The translations under genes were made by a program, and so were the position numbers. The notes under the pieces were generated by a model. The model saw only the letters and a list, made by a program, of their open reading frames with translations, had not been told where the DNA came from and made no database searches. Positions 7,612-13,831 of a stretch of 64,000 nucleotides of DNA are shown here, piece by piece. The stretch is from CAZXDL01 sp964639505. Its GTDB lineage: Bacteria > Patescibacteriota > Saccharimonadia > Saccharimonadales > UBA4665. The stretch's first letter is position 1. Each line of letters opens with the position of its first letter. The DNA lies in NCBI GenBank assembly GCA_964639505.1, contig CAZXDL010000004.1:10337-74336 (forward strand), in the 5' to 3' direction.

Positions 7612-8169
7612 TTAAAATCTGATGCGGTGCATAAGAGCGTCAACCGCGTCACGCTTGCGCTCTTCAAAAGGCAAAACGGTACTTAAAAGATTGAGGATTT
7701 TTTCTTCGTCCTCTGGGGCAAAGTACAGAGACAATGGCGGCGCAAAACGTCGCAATGGCATCAGAGTAATACTAGAAAAGGCTTCTTCTTGTATTACTGA
7801 AAAGCAGCGGTAATCATTAAAGTTATAAACTTTTTTATCAATTTTGATGCCCTGATGATTCAAGCGGTACTCAAGCTGACGCGGCTTGTGTGAGCCATAG
7901 ACACCAAAAACTATCGCGGCAAAGATCACCACCCCTGATGAAACGTAATCTCGGGTCAAGAAATAGACACCCACCGATAGAAGCACGGCAACTGCTGCTA
8001 GGGTCATGTACCAGCCAAAAGATTTATCATGAGCCACGAATTCGGAAGCTGTCCAGACGATTTCTTCAGGGGCTTCATCGTATGAAGATTGGTATGCATT
8101 TTCCTCGGGAATCTCCGACGGCGTGGCTTTTTCTGCCTCAACCTTTGCTTTTTTAGCCTTATCTGCCAT
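7612..8169 (-). CDS. Conserved CPR-type two-TM protein, function unknown
   Basis: 185 residues: a charged Lys/Glu-rich N-terminus (about 1-45), two adjacent hydrophobic helices (about 53-70 and 75-90), then a cytoplasmic region of about 90 residues that reads like a bacterial PH-like fold (LNHQGIKIDKKVYNFNDYRCFSV). I do not recognise a named family. The ATG is seven bases from a TACAAT element (8182-8177, minus strand) with no Shine-Dalgarno, so a leaderless mRNA is likely. Confidence 0.7.
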   Translation of the reverse strand: MADKAKKAKVEAEKATPSEIPEENAYQSSYDEAPEEIVWTASEFVAHDKSFGWYMTLAAVAVLLSVGVYFLTRDYVSSGVVIFAAIVFGVYGSHKPRQLEYRLNHQGIKIDKKVYNFNDYRCFSVIQEEAFSSITLMPLRRFAPPLSLYFAPEDEEKILNLLSTVLPFEERKRDAVDALMHRIRF

Positions 8170-8176
8170 AAGCGTT

Positions 8177-8182
8177 ATTGTA
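8177..8182 (-). promoter_or_regulatory. -10 element, leaderless promoter of the two-TM gene
   Basis: TACAAT on the minus strand, separated by seven bases (8176-8170) from the ATG at 8169. Spacing equals that at 912/935, 58077 and 58195. Confidence 0.5.
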
Positions 8183-8212
8183 CCGCATTTTTAGAAACAG
8201 GGCTCGGACTGG

Positions 8213-8218
8213 TATAAT
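8213..8218 (+). promoter_or_regulatory. -10 element of tRNA-Ser(UGA)
   Basis: A consensus TATAAT 13 bases before the tRNA 5' end; a weak TTTAGA -35 candidate is at 8190-8195 (17-base spacing). This would give a short 5' leader removed by RNase P. Confidence 0.55.
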
Positions 8219-8231
8219 TACCTCTGTTGAA

Positions 8232-8321
8232 GGAAGGGTGTCCGAGCGGTTTAAGGAACTGGTCTTGAAAACCAGCGTGCCAGCAATGGTACCGTGGGTT
8301 CGAATCCCACCCCTTCCGCCA
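8232..8321 (+). tRNA. tRNA-Ser(UGA)
   Basis: A 90-nt type II tRNA with acceptor stem GGAAGGG pairing with CCCTTCC, a long variable arm, T-loop GTTCGAATC and encoded CCA. The anticodon loop CTTGAAA gives UGA, reading UCN codons. Confidence 0.95.
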
Positions 8322-8348
8322 AAGCCAGATAGGTTAGAATAGTTATAC

Positions 8349-8385
8349 AAAATCTGTAAACCAAGCGAAGATGTTTACAGATTTT
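8349..8385. repeat. 13-bp perfect inverted repeat between tRNA-Ser genes
   Basis: Arms AAAATCTGTAAAC (8349-8361) and GTTTACAGATTTT (8373-8385) with an 11-base loop. It lies 27 bases after tRNA-Ser(UGA). It is AT-rich and not followed by a T-run, so it may act as a processing or weak termination structure. Confidence 0.6.
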
Positions 8386-8406
8386 AGAGGAGAAGCATAG
8401 GGTTAA

Positions 8407-8456
8407 GTCGAAGCTTTTGGCTTTTGCCAAAACGAGACAAACCCGTAGGCTTCGAC
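8407..8456 (+). repeat. Nested hairpin immediately before tRNA-Ser(GCU)
   Basis: Outer arms GTCGAAGC (8407-8414) and GCTTCGAC (8449-8456) enclose an inner hairpin TTTTGGC-TTTT-GCCAAAA (8415-8432). The structure ends two bases before the mature tRNA, so it would be part of the precursor and a possible RNase P or processing determinant, or a small RNA. Confidence 0.5.
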
Positions 8457-8458
8457 GA

Positions 8459-8551
8459 GGAGAGGTACCCAAGAGGCTGAAGGGGTCGGTTTGCTAAATC
8501 GATAGGGGGGAGCAATCCCCCGCGAGGGTTCGAATCCCTCTCTCTCCGCCA
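8459..8551 (+). tRNA. tRNA-Ser(GCU)
   Basis: A 93-nt type II tRNA with acceptor stem GGAGAGG pairing with the CTCTCC end, a long variable arm rich in G/C, T-arm GGTTCGAATCC and encoded CCA. The anticodon loop TTGCTAA gives GCU, reading AGC/AGU serine codons. Confidence 0.94.
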
Positions 8552-8592
8552 TTATTATTGTGTTACTTTAGCTGTGGTTTTACAGCAATTGA

Positions 8593-9129
8593 TTAGTTTT
8601 TGGCTTGGCGCTCTGCTTGGCGTTTTGCGTAGGTGCCATGCTCTTTGGCGATGGCTCGACCAATGTGGAAAACGCTCTTGGCAGCAGTTGCTTTGGGGTG
8701 TTTACGAGCTGACTCAGCGGCTTTTGGCTTTACGCGAGGTGCGCCTGTTTCAGGATCAAACTCAAACATGCGTGAATATTTTACTGCTGCGGCTCCAACT
8801 CGACCGACTGTAACCGAAGCATCAACTAGTTTGCCTCGAAATTCTGCGTCGGATAGCTTGGCTTTTGTTGTTTCAGCTGCACGCTTGGCACCATCAACGC
8901 CGCGCTGAACGAGGCTTGGTGTAGCTAGTATTTCTGACTCGGCTTGAGGAACTTCGGTTTGCACGGGGCCTTCGTTGCCGAGTGGCGGGATAGGAGGGGC
9001 TTGTCCTTCAGCTGTAGCTTTACCAAAAGGCGAGTCTGGTTTAGGAGTAAAGGACAGCACTTTAGCAGGTTCACCCTCAGGTGAGGGGACTGGTGGCATT
9101 TCTAGAGGTGAGGCAGTTGGTGTTTTCAT
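8593..9129 (-). CDS. Soluble Pro-rich/basic protein, unknown function
   Basis: 178 residues with no transmembrane helix. The first 65 are Pro/Glu/Ala-rich and probably disordered; the middle (about 70-125) has a heptad-like helical stretch (KRAAETTKAKLSDAEFRGK, then VTVGRVGAAAVKYSRMF); the last 40 residues are strongly basic (KHPKATAAKSVFHIGRA), which could bind nucleic acid or the membrane surface. No family is recognised. A TATATAGG-like element lies about 20 bases upstream of the ATG. Confidence 0.6.
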   Translation of the reverse strand: MKTPTASPLEMPPVPSPEGEPAKVLSFTPKPDSPFGKATAEGQAPPIPPLGNEGPVQTEVPQAESEILATPSLVQRGVDGAKRAAETTKAKLSDAEFRGKLVDASVTVGRVGAAAVKYSRMFEFDPETGAPRVKPKAAESARKHPKATAAKSVFHIGRAIAKEHGTYAKRQAERQAKN

Positions 9130-9183
9130 ATTTGTTTTTACTTAACCTATATAATGTATCATACTTATGCTTTTAAGTCAATA

Positions 9184-9825
9184 TTATTTTATGGACAAAT
9201 TCCGCATGCGCGCTTGGGCAAATACAACAGCGTCTATCTTAGATGCGCCGGCTTGCTCAAGCACACGAGCTGCAGCTTGTAGCGTCGAACCAGTTGTAAC
9301 CACATCGTCTATTAAACACACGTGAGTACCTTTGATGCGACTTGGCCTAATCACATTATAGACGCCGGTTGTTTGGGTATGTCTCTGCCGGCTGGTCGAG
9401 CCAACCTGATGAATCTGGCTTGTCCGCGACAAACACTTTAATAGCCGCTGACCAGTTTGCCGCACCAGCTGGCGTGCTATCAACTCGGCCTGATCATAGC
9501 CGCGTTGTCGCACCCGGCTTGGCGCGGTCGGTACAGGCACTATAAATACAGATTTAGAATCTGGCACCAGTGGCTTCATGCGTTGAGCCATGATTTTTGC
9601 GGCCGACTGCGCTCCTGAGGATTTCAGTTTCCAGATCAAGTCTTTGGCAACTGTTTCGTAAATAGTCGCCGAACGCACCACTGTCAGACTTGAATCTGTT
9701 AAATACTTCGGAGGCGCCAGAGGCAAGCCATCAATGCACGCGCCGCACAGTAACCTACCTTCCGTCTGGCAGCCAAGGCAGTCGTATGGGGCAAGTACAG
9801 ACAATATCGTATCTATAAAACTCAC
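9184..9825 (-). CDS. comFC: ComF-family phosphoribosyltransferase-like protein
   Basis: 213 residues. The N-terminus has a CxxC...CxxC zinc-ribbon-like set (Cys16, 19, 27, 30); residues about 95-213 form a PRTase fold with VPVPTAPSRVRQRGYDQAELIA and the PRPP-loop signature VCLIDDVVTTGST (about 169-181). ComFC proteins are needed for natural DNA uptake in competent bacteria, probably in handling incoming single-stranded DNA. The start is GTG at 9825. Length fits ComFC (about 210-240). No other competence gene is nearby. Confidence 0.88.
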   Translation of the reverse strand: MSFIDTILSVLAPYDCLGCQTEGRLLCGACIDGLPLAPPKYLTDSSLTVVRSATIYETVAKDLIWKLKSSGAQSAAKIMAQRMKPLVPDSKSVFIVPVPTAPSRVRQRGYDQAELIARQLVRQTGQRLLKCLSRTSQIHQVGSTSRQRHTQTTGVYNVIRPSRIKGTHVCLIDDVVTTGSTLQAAARVLEQAGASKIDAVVFAQARMRNLSIK

Positions 9826-9862
9826 GTTGTGTTTAATGTGTTGTAAATATGTACTCCACCCG

Positions 9863-9892
9863 TTGCGTACTCTTTATAACCTAAGCTATACT
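9863..9892 (+). promoter_or_regulatory. Probable hsp20 promoter
   Basis: TTGCGT (9863-9868) and TATACT (9887-9892) with an 18-base spacer, about 100 bases upstream of the hsp20 ATG. No CIRCE or HAIR-type inverted repeat was seen in the leader. Confidence 0.45.
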
Positions 9893-9991
9893 GCCTGTAA
9901 TACAAAAACGCAAGGTTTTTAATCTTTTCTTAATCCTTGGCAGATAGCTCAAGGACAAACAGGCACACTAACTAACCGGAGGGTAACAACT

Positions 9992-10471
9992 ATGGCGCGA
10001 CGTAATCGCGATGACGATCTTTTGCTCGAGGAAGACGAATTAACAGCGGCTTTCTTAGGCGATGAAGTTGCTCTTCCTGCAGAAGATAACCAGCCTCAGG
10101 CAGCCGCTCCAGCAGCTGATGATGAATGGGACGAAGACGACAATGTACCAGGCCAATTGGCCGTTGATGTTTATGAAACACGCGAGAAACTTATTGTTAA
10201 AGCCCGTACAGCTGGGGTTAACAAAAATGATCTCGACGTCAGTATCTCTGACAATCAGCTAACAGTCCGCGGTACGCTTAGTTCAGGCACCGAAGAAGGC
10301 GTTGAGAATTATTTCCTGCAAGAATGCTACTGGGGTGAATTCAGCCGTACAATCGCGCTGCCAGTTCCAGTCAAAGAAGAAGAAATCGAGGCCGTACTCA
10401 AAGACGGAGTATTGACCATCAGCTTTGGCAAAGTCCAGCAAGACACGGTCAAAAAGATTCAAGTTCTCTAG
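9992..10471 (+). CDS. Small heat-shock protein, Hsp20/alpha-crystallin
   Basis: 159 residues: an acidic N-terminal extension (about 1-55) and a C-terminal alpha-crystallin domain (about 57-157) beginning GQLAVDVYETREKLIVKA and ending with the GVLTISFGK strand. It is an ATP-independent holdase that keeps unfolding proteins soluble. An extended Shine-Dalgarno GGAGGGTAAC sits before the ATG. It is monocistronic, flanked by an upstream promoter and an intrinsic terminator. Confidence 0.92.
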   Translation: MARRNRDDDLLLEEDELTAAFLGDEVALPAEDNQPQAAAPAADDEWDEDDNVPGQLAVDVYETREKLIVKARTAGVNKNDLDVSISDNQLTVRGTLSSGTEEGVENYFLQECYWGEFSRTIALPVPVKEEEIEAVLKDGVLTISFGKVQQDTVKKIQVL

Positions 10472-10491
10472 AGGCAAGCAGCTCCACCAAA

Positions 10492-10517
10492 AAAGGACCC
10501 CATTGACGGGGTCCTTT
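10492..10517. terminator. Intrinsic terminator after hsp20, shared with pilin operon
   Basis: A 10-bp stem AAAGGACCCC (10492-10501) and GGGGTCCTTT (10508-10517) with loop ATTGAC. It lies between convergent units, 21 bases after hsp20 and 18 bases beyond the last pilin-like gene, with A and T tracts for both directions. Confidence 0.88.
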
Positions 10518-10534
10518 AATTTGCAGGTCTATTA

Positions 10535-10969
10535 CTAAGGAGTTACTGATGTTTCGGCTGCTGTCAAAACATAGTGAACTATGAACTGCGACAAAGCAAC
10601 GATTATCAAGCCGATGATGGCATAGATAAGCGTATTTTTGGCATTGCCAACACGACCACTGTCGCCACCTGAGGTGATGTAGCGGAAACCGCCGTATATG
10701 ATCATGATGATAGCCACGATGCCTACGATCAGCGAGATCAGGTTAACTACTTTGCCGGCTAGAGATTTTAGGTCAGAGTTGCCATTACCTCCGGCCGCAC
10801 ACTCACTTCCACCTTGTCCGGCGGCTGAGTTGGCGCCTGTACATAGCCCATTGGTTATATTGTTATCTGTCGCTGAAGCAGCGTGGGCTGCAGCTGGTAT
10901 TAAAGCAGGTGCCGACATACCTAGCGCCATGGCGAAGCTTATGAGTAATATTTTTAGTTTTTGGATCAT
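10535..10969 (-). CDS. VirB2/TrbC-type pilin-like protein, paralog 1
   Basis: 144 residues: signal peptide (cut near AHAA, residue about 31), a Gly/Ser/Cys-containing exposed stretch, TM1 (about 76-94), a short loop with YGGFRYITSGGD, and TM2 (about 112-133). The two-helix hairpin with a conserved positively charged cytoplasmic loop matches the VirB2/TrbC pilin plan, and it is one of six adjacent paralogs next to VirB6/VirB4-type genes. It probably assembles in the cell envelope as a T4SS filament or channel subunit. Last gene of the minus operon. Confidence 0.75.
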   Translation of the reverse strand: MIQKLKILLISFAMALGMSAPALIPAAAHAASATDNNITNGLCTGANSAAGQGGSECAAGGNGNSDLKSLAGKVVNLISLIVGIVAIIMIIYGGFRYITSGGDSGRVGNAKNTLIYAIIGLIIVALSQFIVHYVLTAAETSVTP

Positions 10970-11037
10970 TGTTTAGTGGACCTTTCTTTACGTTTACTTA
11001 ACTTATACTACATGCTTGTGCTTAGATCAAGCTCGGC

Positions 11038-11475
11038 TTAGGGGGTTGCTTTTTTAGTAGTGGCAGGGGGTTCGGTCGCGGTGGTCGCTTGAGTAAATAC
11101 AAAATGCACCATTACCTGCGCTAACACGACCACAACAATACCTATAAGGGCATATATCAATGAGTTTCTGGCACTGGCAACCTTGCCACTGTCGCCACCT
11201 GAGGTAATAAACCTCAAGCCGCTAACGATTATCATAATTATAGCTATGATGCCGGCTATATAACTGATTATCTTAATTATGCCTTGAATTGTATTGGTTA
11301 CACCCGTGTCTTCACAATTGTTGCCAGTTTGACCAATACCTTCGTTGATTTTTTGTTTGGCGGAATTGTCAGCGCCGCAGTTGTCGGTCGCCGCGTAGCC
11401 AGTGCCTGCGAATGCCAATACCGGTGTTAAACTGAGCACAATTAGGGCAAGAATCGCTAGAATTTTTTGTTTCAT
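11038..11475 (-). CDS. VirB2/TrbC-type pilin-like protein, paralog 2
   Basis: 145 residues with signal peptide (cut near GYAA), a polar segment with two cysteines, TM1, the conserved loop SGLRFITSGGD followed by a basic residue and SARNSLIYALIG, and TM2, then a Thr/Pro/Lys-rich tail. Sequence is close to paralog 1 over the two-helix region. A strong AAGGAGAA Shine-Dalgarno precedes the ATG, so it can be translated at a high level independently. Confidence 0.75.
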   Translation of the reverse strand: MKQKILAILALIVLSLTPVLAFAGTGYAATDNCGADNSAKQKINEGIGQTGNNCEDTGVTNTIQGIIKIISYIAGIIAIIMIIVSGLRFITSGGDSGKVASARNSLIYALIGIVVVVLAQVMVHFVFTQATTATEPPATTKKATP

Positions 11476-11485
11476 AAAGTTCTCC

Positions 11486-11878
11486 TTAAAGTTTTGCCGT
11501 CACGAAAAGTATTATAGCTCGCGAAACAATTATTATAATTATGCCTATCAAGGCGTTGATGACTGAGTTTCTGGCATTCTTTATCTTTTCCGCGTCGCCG
11601 CCAGAGGTCATAAACCTGATGCCGGCAATAATAATGATGATGACAGCCGCAACGCCGGCCATGATTGCAATGATGTTGGCAGCCTGAACTAAGATACCGT
11701 TATTGCCAGAGATCGGATCGATTGTTGTCCTGCCTTTACAGGCGGCTGAATCGGCCTGCGAACCCGTACATACATCACTTGGATTAACCAACGAATTATC
11801 GGCAGCCAAAACGGACACGCTTGTAAATAGAATCACGGATGTCAGCAAGATTGTTGCCAGAGTCGCAAATCGCTTCAT
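11486..11878 (-). CDS. VirB2/TrbC-type pilin-like protein, paralog 3
   Basis: 130 residues: signal peptide (cut near VLAA), a polar loop with two cysteines (CTGSQADSAAC), TM1, conserved loop AGIRFMTSGGD with KIKNARNSVINALIG, and TM2. It shares the Cys-containing exposed loop with paralogs 1 and 2, which could be disulfide bonded outside the cell. It overlaps the start of the operon copy at 11875 by four bases (stop/start coupling). Confidence 0.75.
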   Translation of the reverse strand: MKRFATLATILLTSVILFTSVSVLAADNSLVNPSDVCTGSQADSAACKGRTTIDPISGNNGILVQAANIIAIMAGVAAVIIIIIAGIRFMTSGGDAEKIKNARNSVINALIGIIIIIVSRAIILFVTAKL

Positions 11879-12171
11879 TTTAAGTTAATCCTATTAACAA
11901 CGAATGACACCAACGCTTGAGCCGACACAGCAACAACAAGACCAATCAGTGCATAAATAATTGCGCTGCGGGCAGTCGAAGCTTTTTGGGGATCGCCCGA
12001 CGAGGTTATATATTCAAAACCCGATTTAACAATGATAACCAGCGCAATGGCACCAATAATTCCAAATACAATACCTAAAATAACCTGGATCGTGCTTGGT
12101 CCAGCCTCAACTTGAGGCAAAGAATTAGGGTTAATTGCTGTTACTGCCGTTAATAGTAGATTTGTAGTCAT
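11875..12171 (-). CDS. Short pilin-like two-TM protein, paralog 4
   Basis: 98 residues, the smallest of the set. It lacks a clear cleavable signal peptide and the Cys-containing loop; after a short N-terminus come TM1, the loop SGFEYITSSGD with QKASTARSAIIYALIG, and TM2. It may be a minimal structural subunit or a membrane partner rather than an exported pilin. It overlaps paralog 3 by four bases and is 10 bases after paralog 5. Confidence 0.72.
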   Translation of the reverse strand: MTTNLLLTAVTAINPNSLPQVEAGPSTIQVILGIVFGIIGAIALVIIVKSGFEYITSSGDPQKASTARSAIIYALIGLVVAVSAQALVSFVVNRINLK

Positions 12172-12181
12172 ATATATCTCG

Positions 12182-12712
12182 TTAATTTAATCTGCTGCCA
12201 ATAAAACTGACGAATGCAACCGCAACGAGCGCAACAGCCAAGCCACCAAACGCGTTAATTAAGGTAGATCTGGCTTTGGCAGTTTGCTCAGGGTTGCCAC
12301 TGCTGGTAGTGAATTGAAAGGCGCCGACAAACACAAAGGCCACAGCAACAATGCCAGCAATTCTAAGCAAGTCGTCGATAATCGCTAACATCAACGCGGG
12401 CAAATCGCTGCTGGTTTTGCCGCACTCATTGGCAATCGACTGATTAAAAATGTTGAAACATTTAAAATCACAAGGTGAAGCACCATCAGCCTTGGCGCTG
12501 CTGCCTGAAAATTCATCATCCATGTAGTAGTACCATGGCACAAGACCAAAAAATGTTCGCTTACAGTCATTGGCGTTGGCTTGTACTGTGTTATTGCCGC
12601 CGTCTTTTGCCGCGGCCGCTGAAGCTTTTTGCGTCGTGATAGAGATGATCCCAGCGATTAGTACAAGCAAGCTTAAACCTGTAACTATAATCGGCAACCG
12701 TTTGCTAATCAT
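12182..12712 (-). CDS. Pilin-like two-TM protein with Cys-rich domain, paralog 5
   Basis: 176 residues: N-terminal signal/anchor, an exposed region of about 75 residues with four cysteines and an aromatic WYYYMDDEF segment, then TM1, the loop GAFQFTTSSGN with TAKARSTLINAFGG, and TM2. The family loop has Asn in place of Asp. The larger Cys-rich domain sets it apart from paralogs 1-4 and might be surface exposed. It overlaps paralog 6 by four bases. Confidence 0.72.
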   Translation of the reverse strand: MISKRLPIIVTGLSLLVLIAGIISITTQKASAAAAKDGGNNTVQANANDCKRTFFGLVPWYYYMDDEFSGSSAKADGASPCDFKCFNIFNQSIANECGKTSSDLPALMLAIIDDLLRIAGIVAVAFVFVGAFQFTTSSGNPEQTAKARSTLINAFGGLAVALVAVAFVSFIGSRLN

Positions 12713-13548
12713 GTTTTAAACAGCCCTCCTGGGATTAGGAACTGGAGGAACGAGAACAGCAGCAGATAGGCAATAATTGCCAGCATCGTATTGCTGATGC
12801 GCTTCTTGGCTTCGGTAACTTTTTGCGGGTCGCCAGCCGAGGCAGAGTATTGGATGCCGCCCATTATCAATGAGGCGATTGCTATCAAGCCAAAAATCGC
12901 CGTTACGACTTCAAGCGCCGGGTTAATATATTTCTTAACCAGATCACAGCTGTCTTTTGTACATTTTTGGTTTGCGTCACTCGAGCAGCCCTGTGGCAGT
13001 GGCTGATTCGCCTGAACGGCAGCGGTACAGGCGGCCGGATCAACTGTCGACTCAACGGTAGAGTTACAAATCGCATCACCGCTTTTGCACTCGGCGTCCA
13101 AACTTGACTTTGCGTAATCAGGCACGTCTTCGTTTTTGGTGCTGCCACCTACCTCTACAAAAACTTTATCGAGGTTTTTTTCAAATGCTGTGACACTGGC
13201 AGGTGTGGTGTCCTTTGCCACTGCTTTTCTAAAATAGGCCGCCGCTTTATCTGAGATGCAGCTTTCAATAACTTTCGCGTCTTTGCAGTGGTGAGCTGCC
13301 ACGTTGCGGGCTTTTTGAACGTAGTCGCCATCACATACTTTTATAACTTTTTTTGGCACGATTTCTTTACAATCGGCTACTGTTTGACTGCCACTGCTTG
13401 AACCGGGGTTAGAGACTGGTTCACCGTGTGTTTTTGGCGTAATGATCAGCGTAAACATAGTGATAAAGAGCAAGCTTAAACCGACAAGCACCGCTAGGCG
13501 ATGCTTGCTGACGATATTCAGCCAATTTTTTGAAGAAGTACTTGTCAT
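12709..13548 (-). CDS. Large pilin-like protein with exposed Cys-rich domain, paralog 6
   Basis: 279 residues, first gene of the pilin-like operon. A signal/anchor (about 17-35) is followed by about 165 residues of exposed domain with about ten cysteines, then the two-helix unit with loop GGIQYSASAGD and KVTEAKKRISNTMLAIIAY, ending at a Pro/Gly-rich tail. The extra domain could be an adhesive or capping head on the same membrane base as the smaller paralogs. It is read from a promoter at 13579-13607. Confidence 0.7.
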   Translation of the reverse strand: MTSTSSKNWLNIVSKHRLAVLVGLSLLFITMFTLIITPKTHGEPVSNPGSSSGSQTVADCKEIVPKKVIKVCDGDYVQKARNVAAHHCKDAKVIESCISDKAAAYFRKAVAKDTTPASVTAFEKNLDKVFVEVGGSTKNEDVPDYAKSSLDAECKSGDAICNSTVESTVDPAACTAAVQANQPLPQGCSSDANQKCTKDSCDLVKKYINPALEVVTAIFGLIAIASLIMGGIQYSASAGDPQKVTEAKKRISNTMLAIIAYLLLFSFLQFLIPGGLFKT

Positions 13549-13562
13549 TATGGTTTTGTTTT

Positions 13563-13607
13563 AGACGCTTATGCTCATATTATGCGTCTGAGACGCGTCT
13601 TTTGCAA
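13563..13607 (-). promoter_or_regulatory. Pilin-operon promoter with AGACGC operator-like repeats
   Basis: On the minus strand TTGCAA (13607-13602), 17 bases, then CATAAT (13584-13579) form a promoter. The spacer holds a perfect palindrome AGACGCGTCT (13591-13600); GCGTCT (13584-13589), one base away, forms a second nested palindrome GCGTCT-G-AGACGC and overlaps the -10; a third AGACGC is at 13563-13568. Position between -35 and -10 suggests a repressor site. Confidence 0.55.
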
Positions 13608-13618
13608 GTAATCAGGCT

Positions 13619-13673
13619 GAAAGAGGTGCCACCGCTATACCGCTTGTGCTATAGTATTGATAAAAATGAACAC
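13619..13673 (+). repeat. 55-bp direct repeat, left flank of N gap
   Basis: Identical to 13774-13828 on the other side of the gap. A 55-base exact overlap at contig ends is what de Bruijn assembly with k = 55 would leave, so this is probably the same genomic DNA written twice. Confidence 0.9.
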
Positions 13674-13773
13674 NNNNNNNNNNNNNNNNNNNNNNNNNNN
13701 NNNNNNNNNNNNNNNNNNNNNNNNNNNNNNNNNNNNNNNNNNNNNNNNNNNNNNNNNNNNNNNNNNNNNNNNN
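13674..13773. other. 100-N scaffold gap, probably not real
   Basis: Exactly 100 Ns between two identical 55-base ends. Merging the ends would close the gap and leave a normal intergenic region with divergent T4SS promoters. ORFs drawn through the Ns are artefacts. Confidence 0.9.
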
Positions 13774-13828
13774 GAAAGAGGTGCCACCGCTATACCGCTT
13801 GTGCTATAGTATTGATAAAAATGAACAC
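13774..13828 (+). repeat. 55-bp direct repeat, right flank of N gap
   Basis: Exact copy of 13619-13673. It carries the extended -10 of the VirB6-like gene. Confidence 0.9.
13802..13810 (+). promoter_or_regulatory. Extended -10 of the VirB6-like gene
   Basis: TGCTATAGT, an extended -10 (TGn plus TATAGT), 21 bases before the ATG at 13832; the leader would be about 15 nt. Its exact copy at 13647-13655 belongs to the duplicated contig end. Confidence 0.55.
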
Positions 13829-13831
13829 CGT

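Noticed and set aside
8159..8472. Minus-strand ORFs of 63 and 73 codons across the tRNA-Ser genes
   Set aside because: They read through the antisense of the tRNAs; the GGIRTHGTIAG and EGVGFEPTVPL type peptides are well-known spurious translations of tRNA-Ser.
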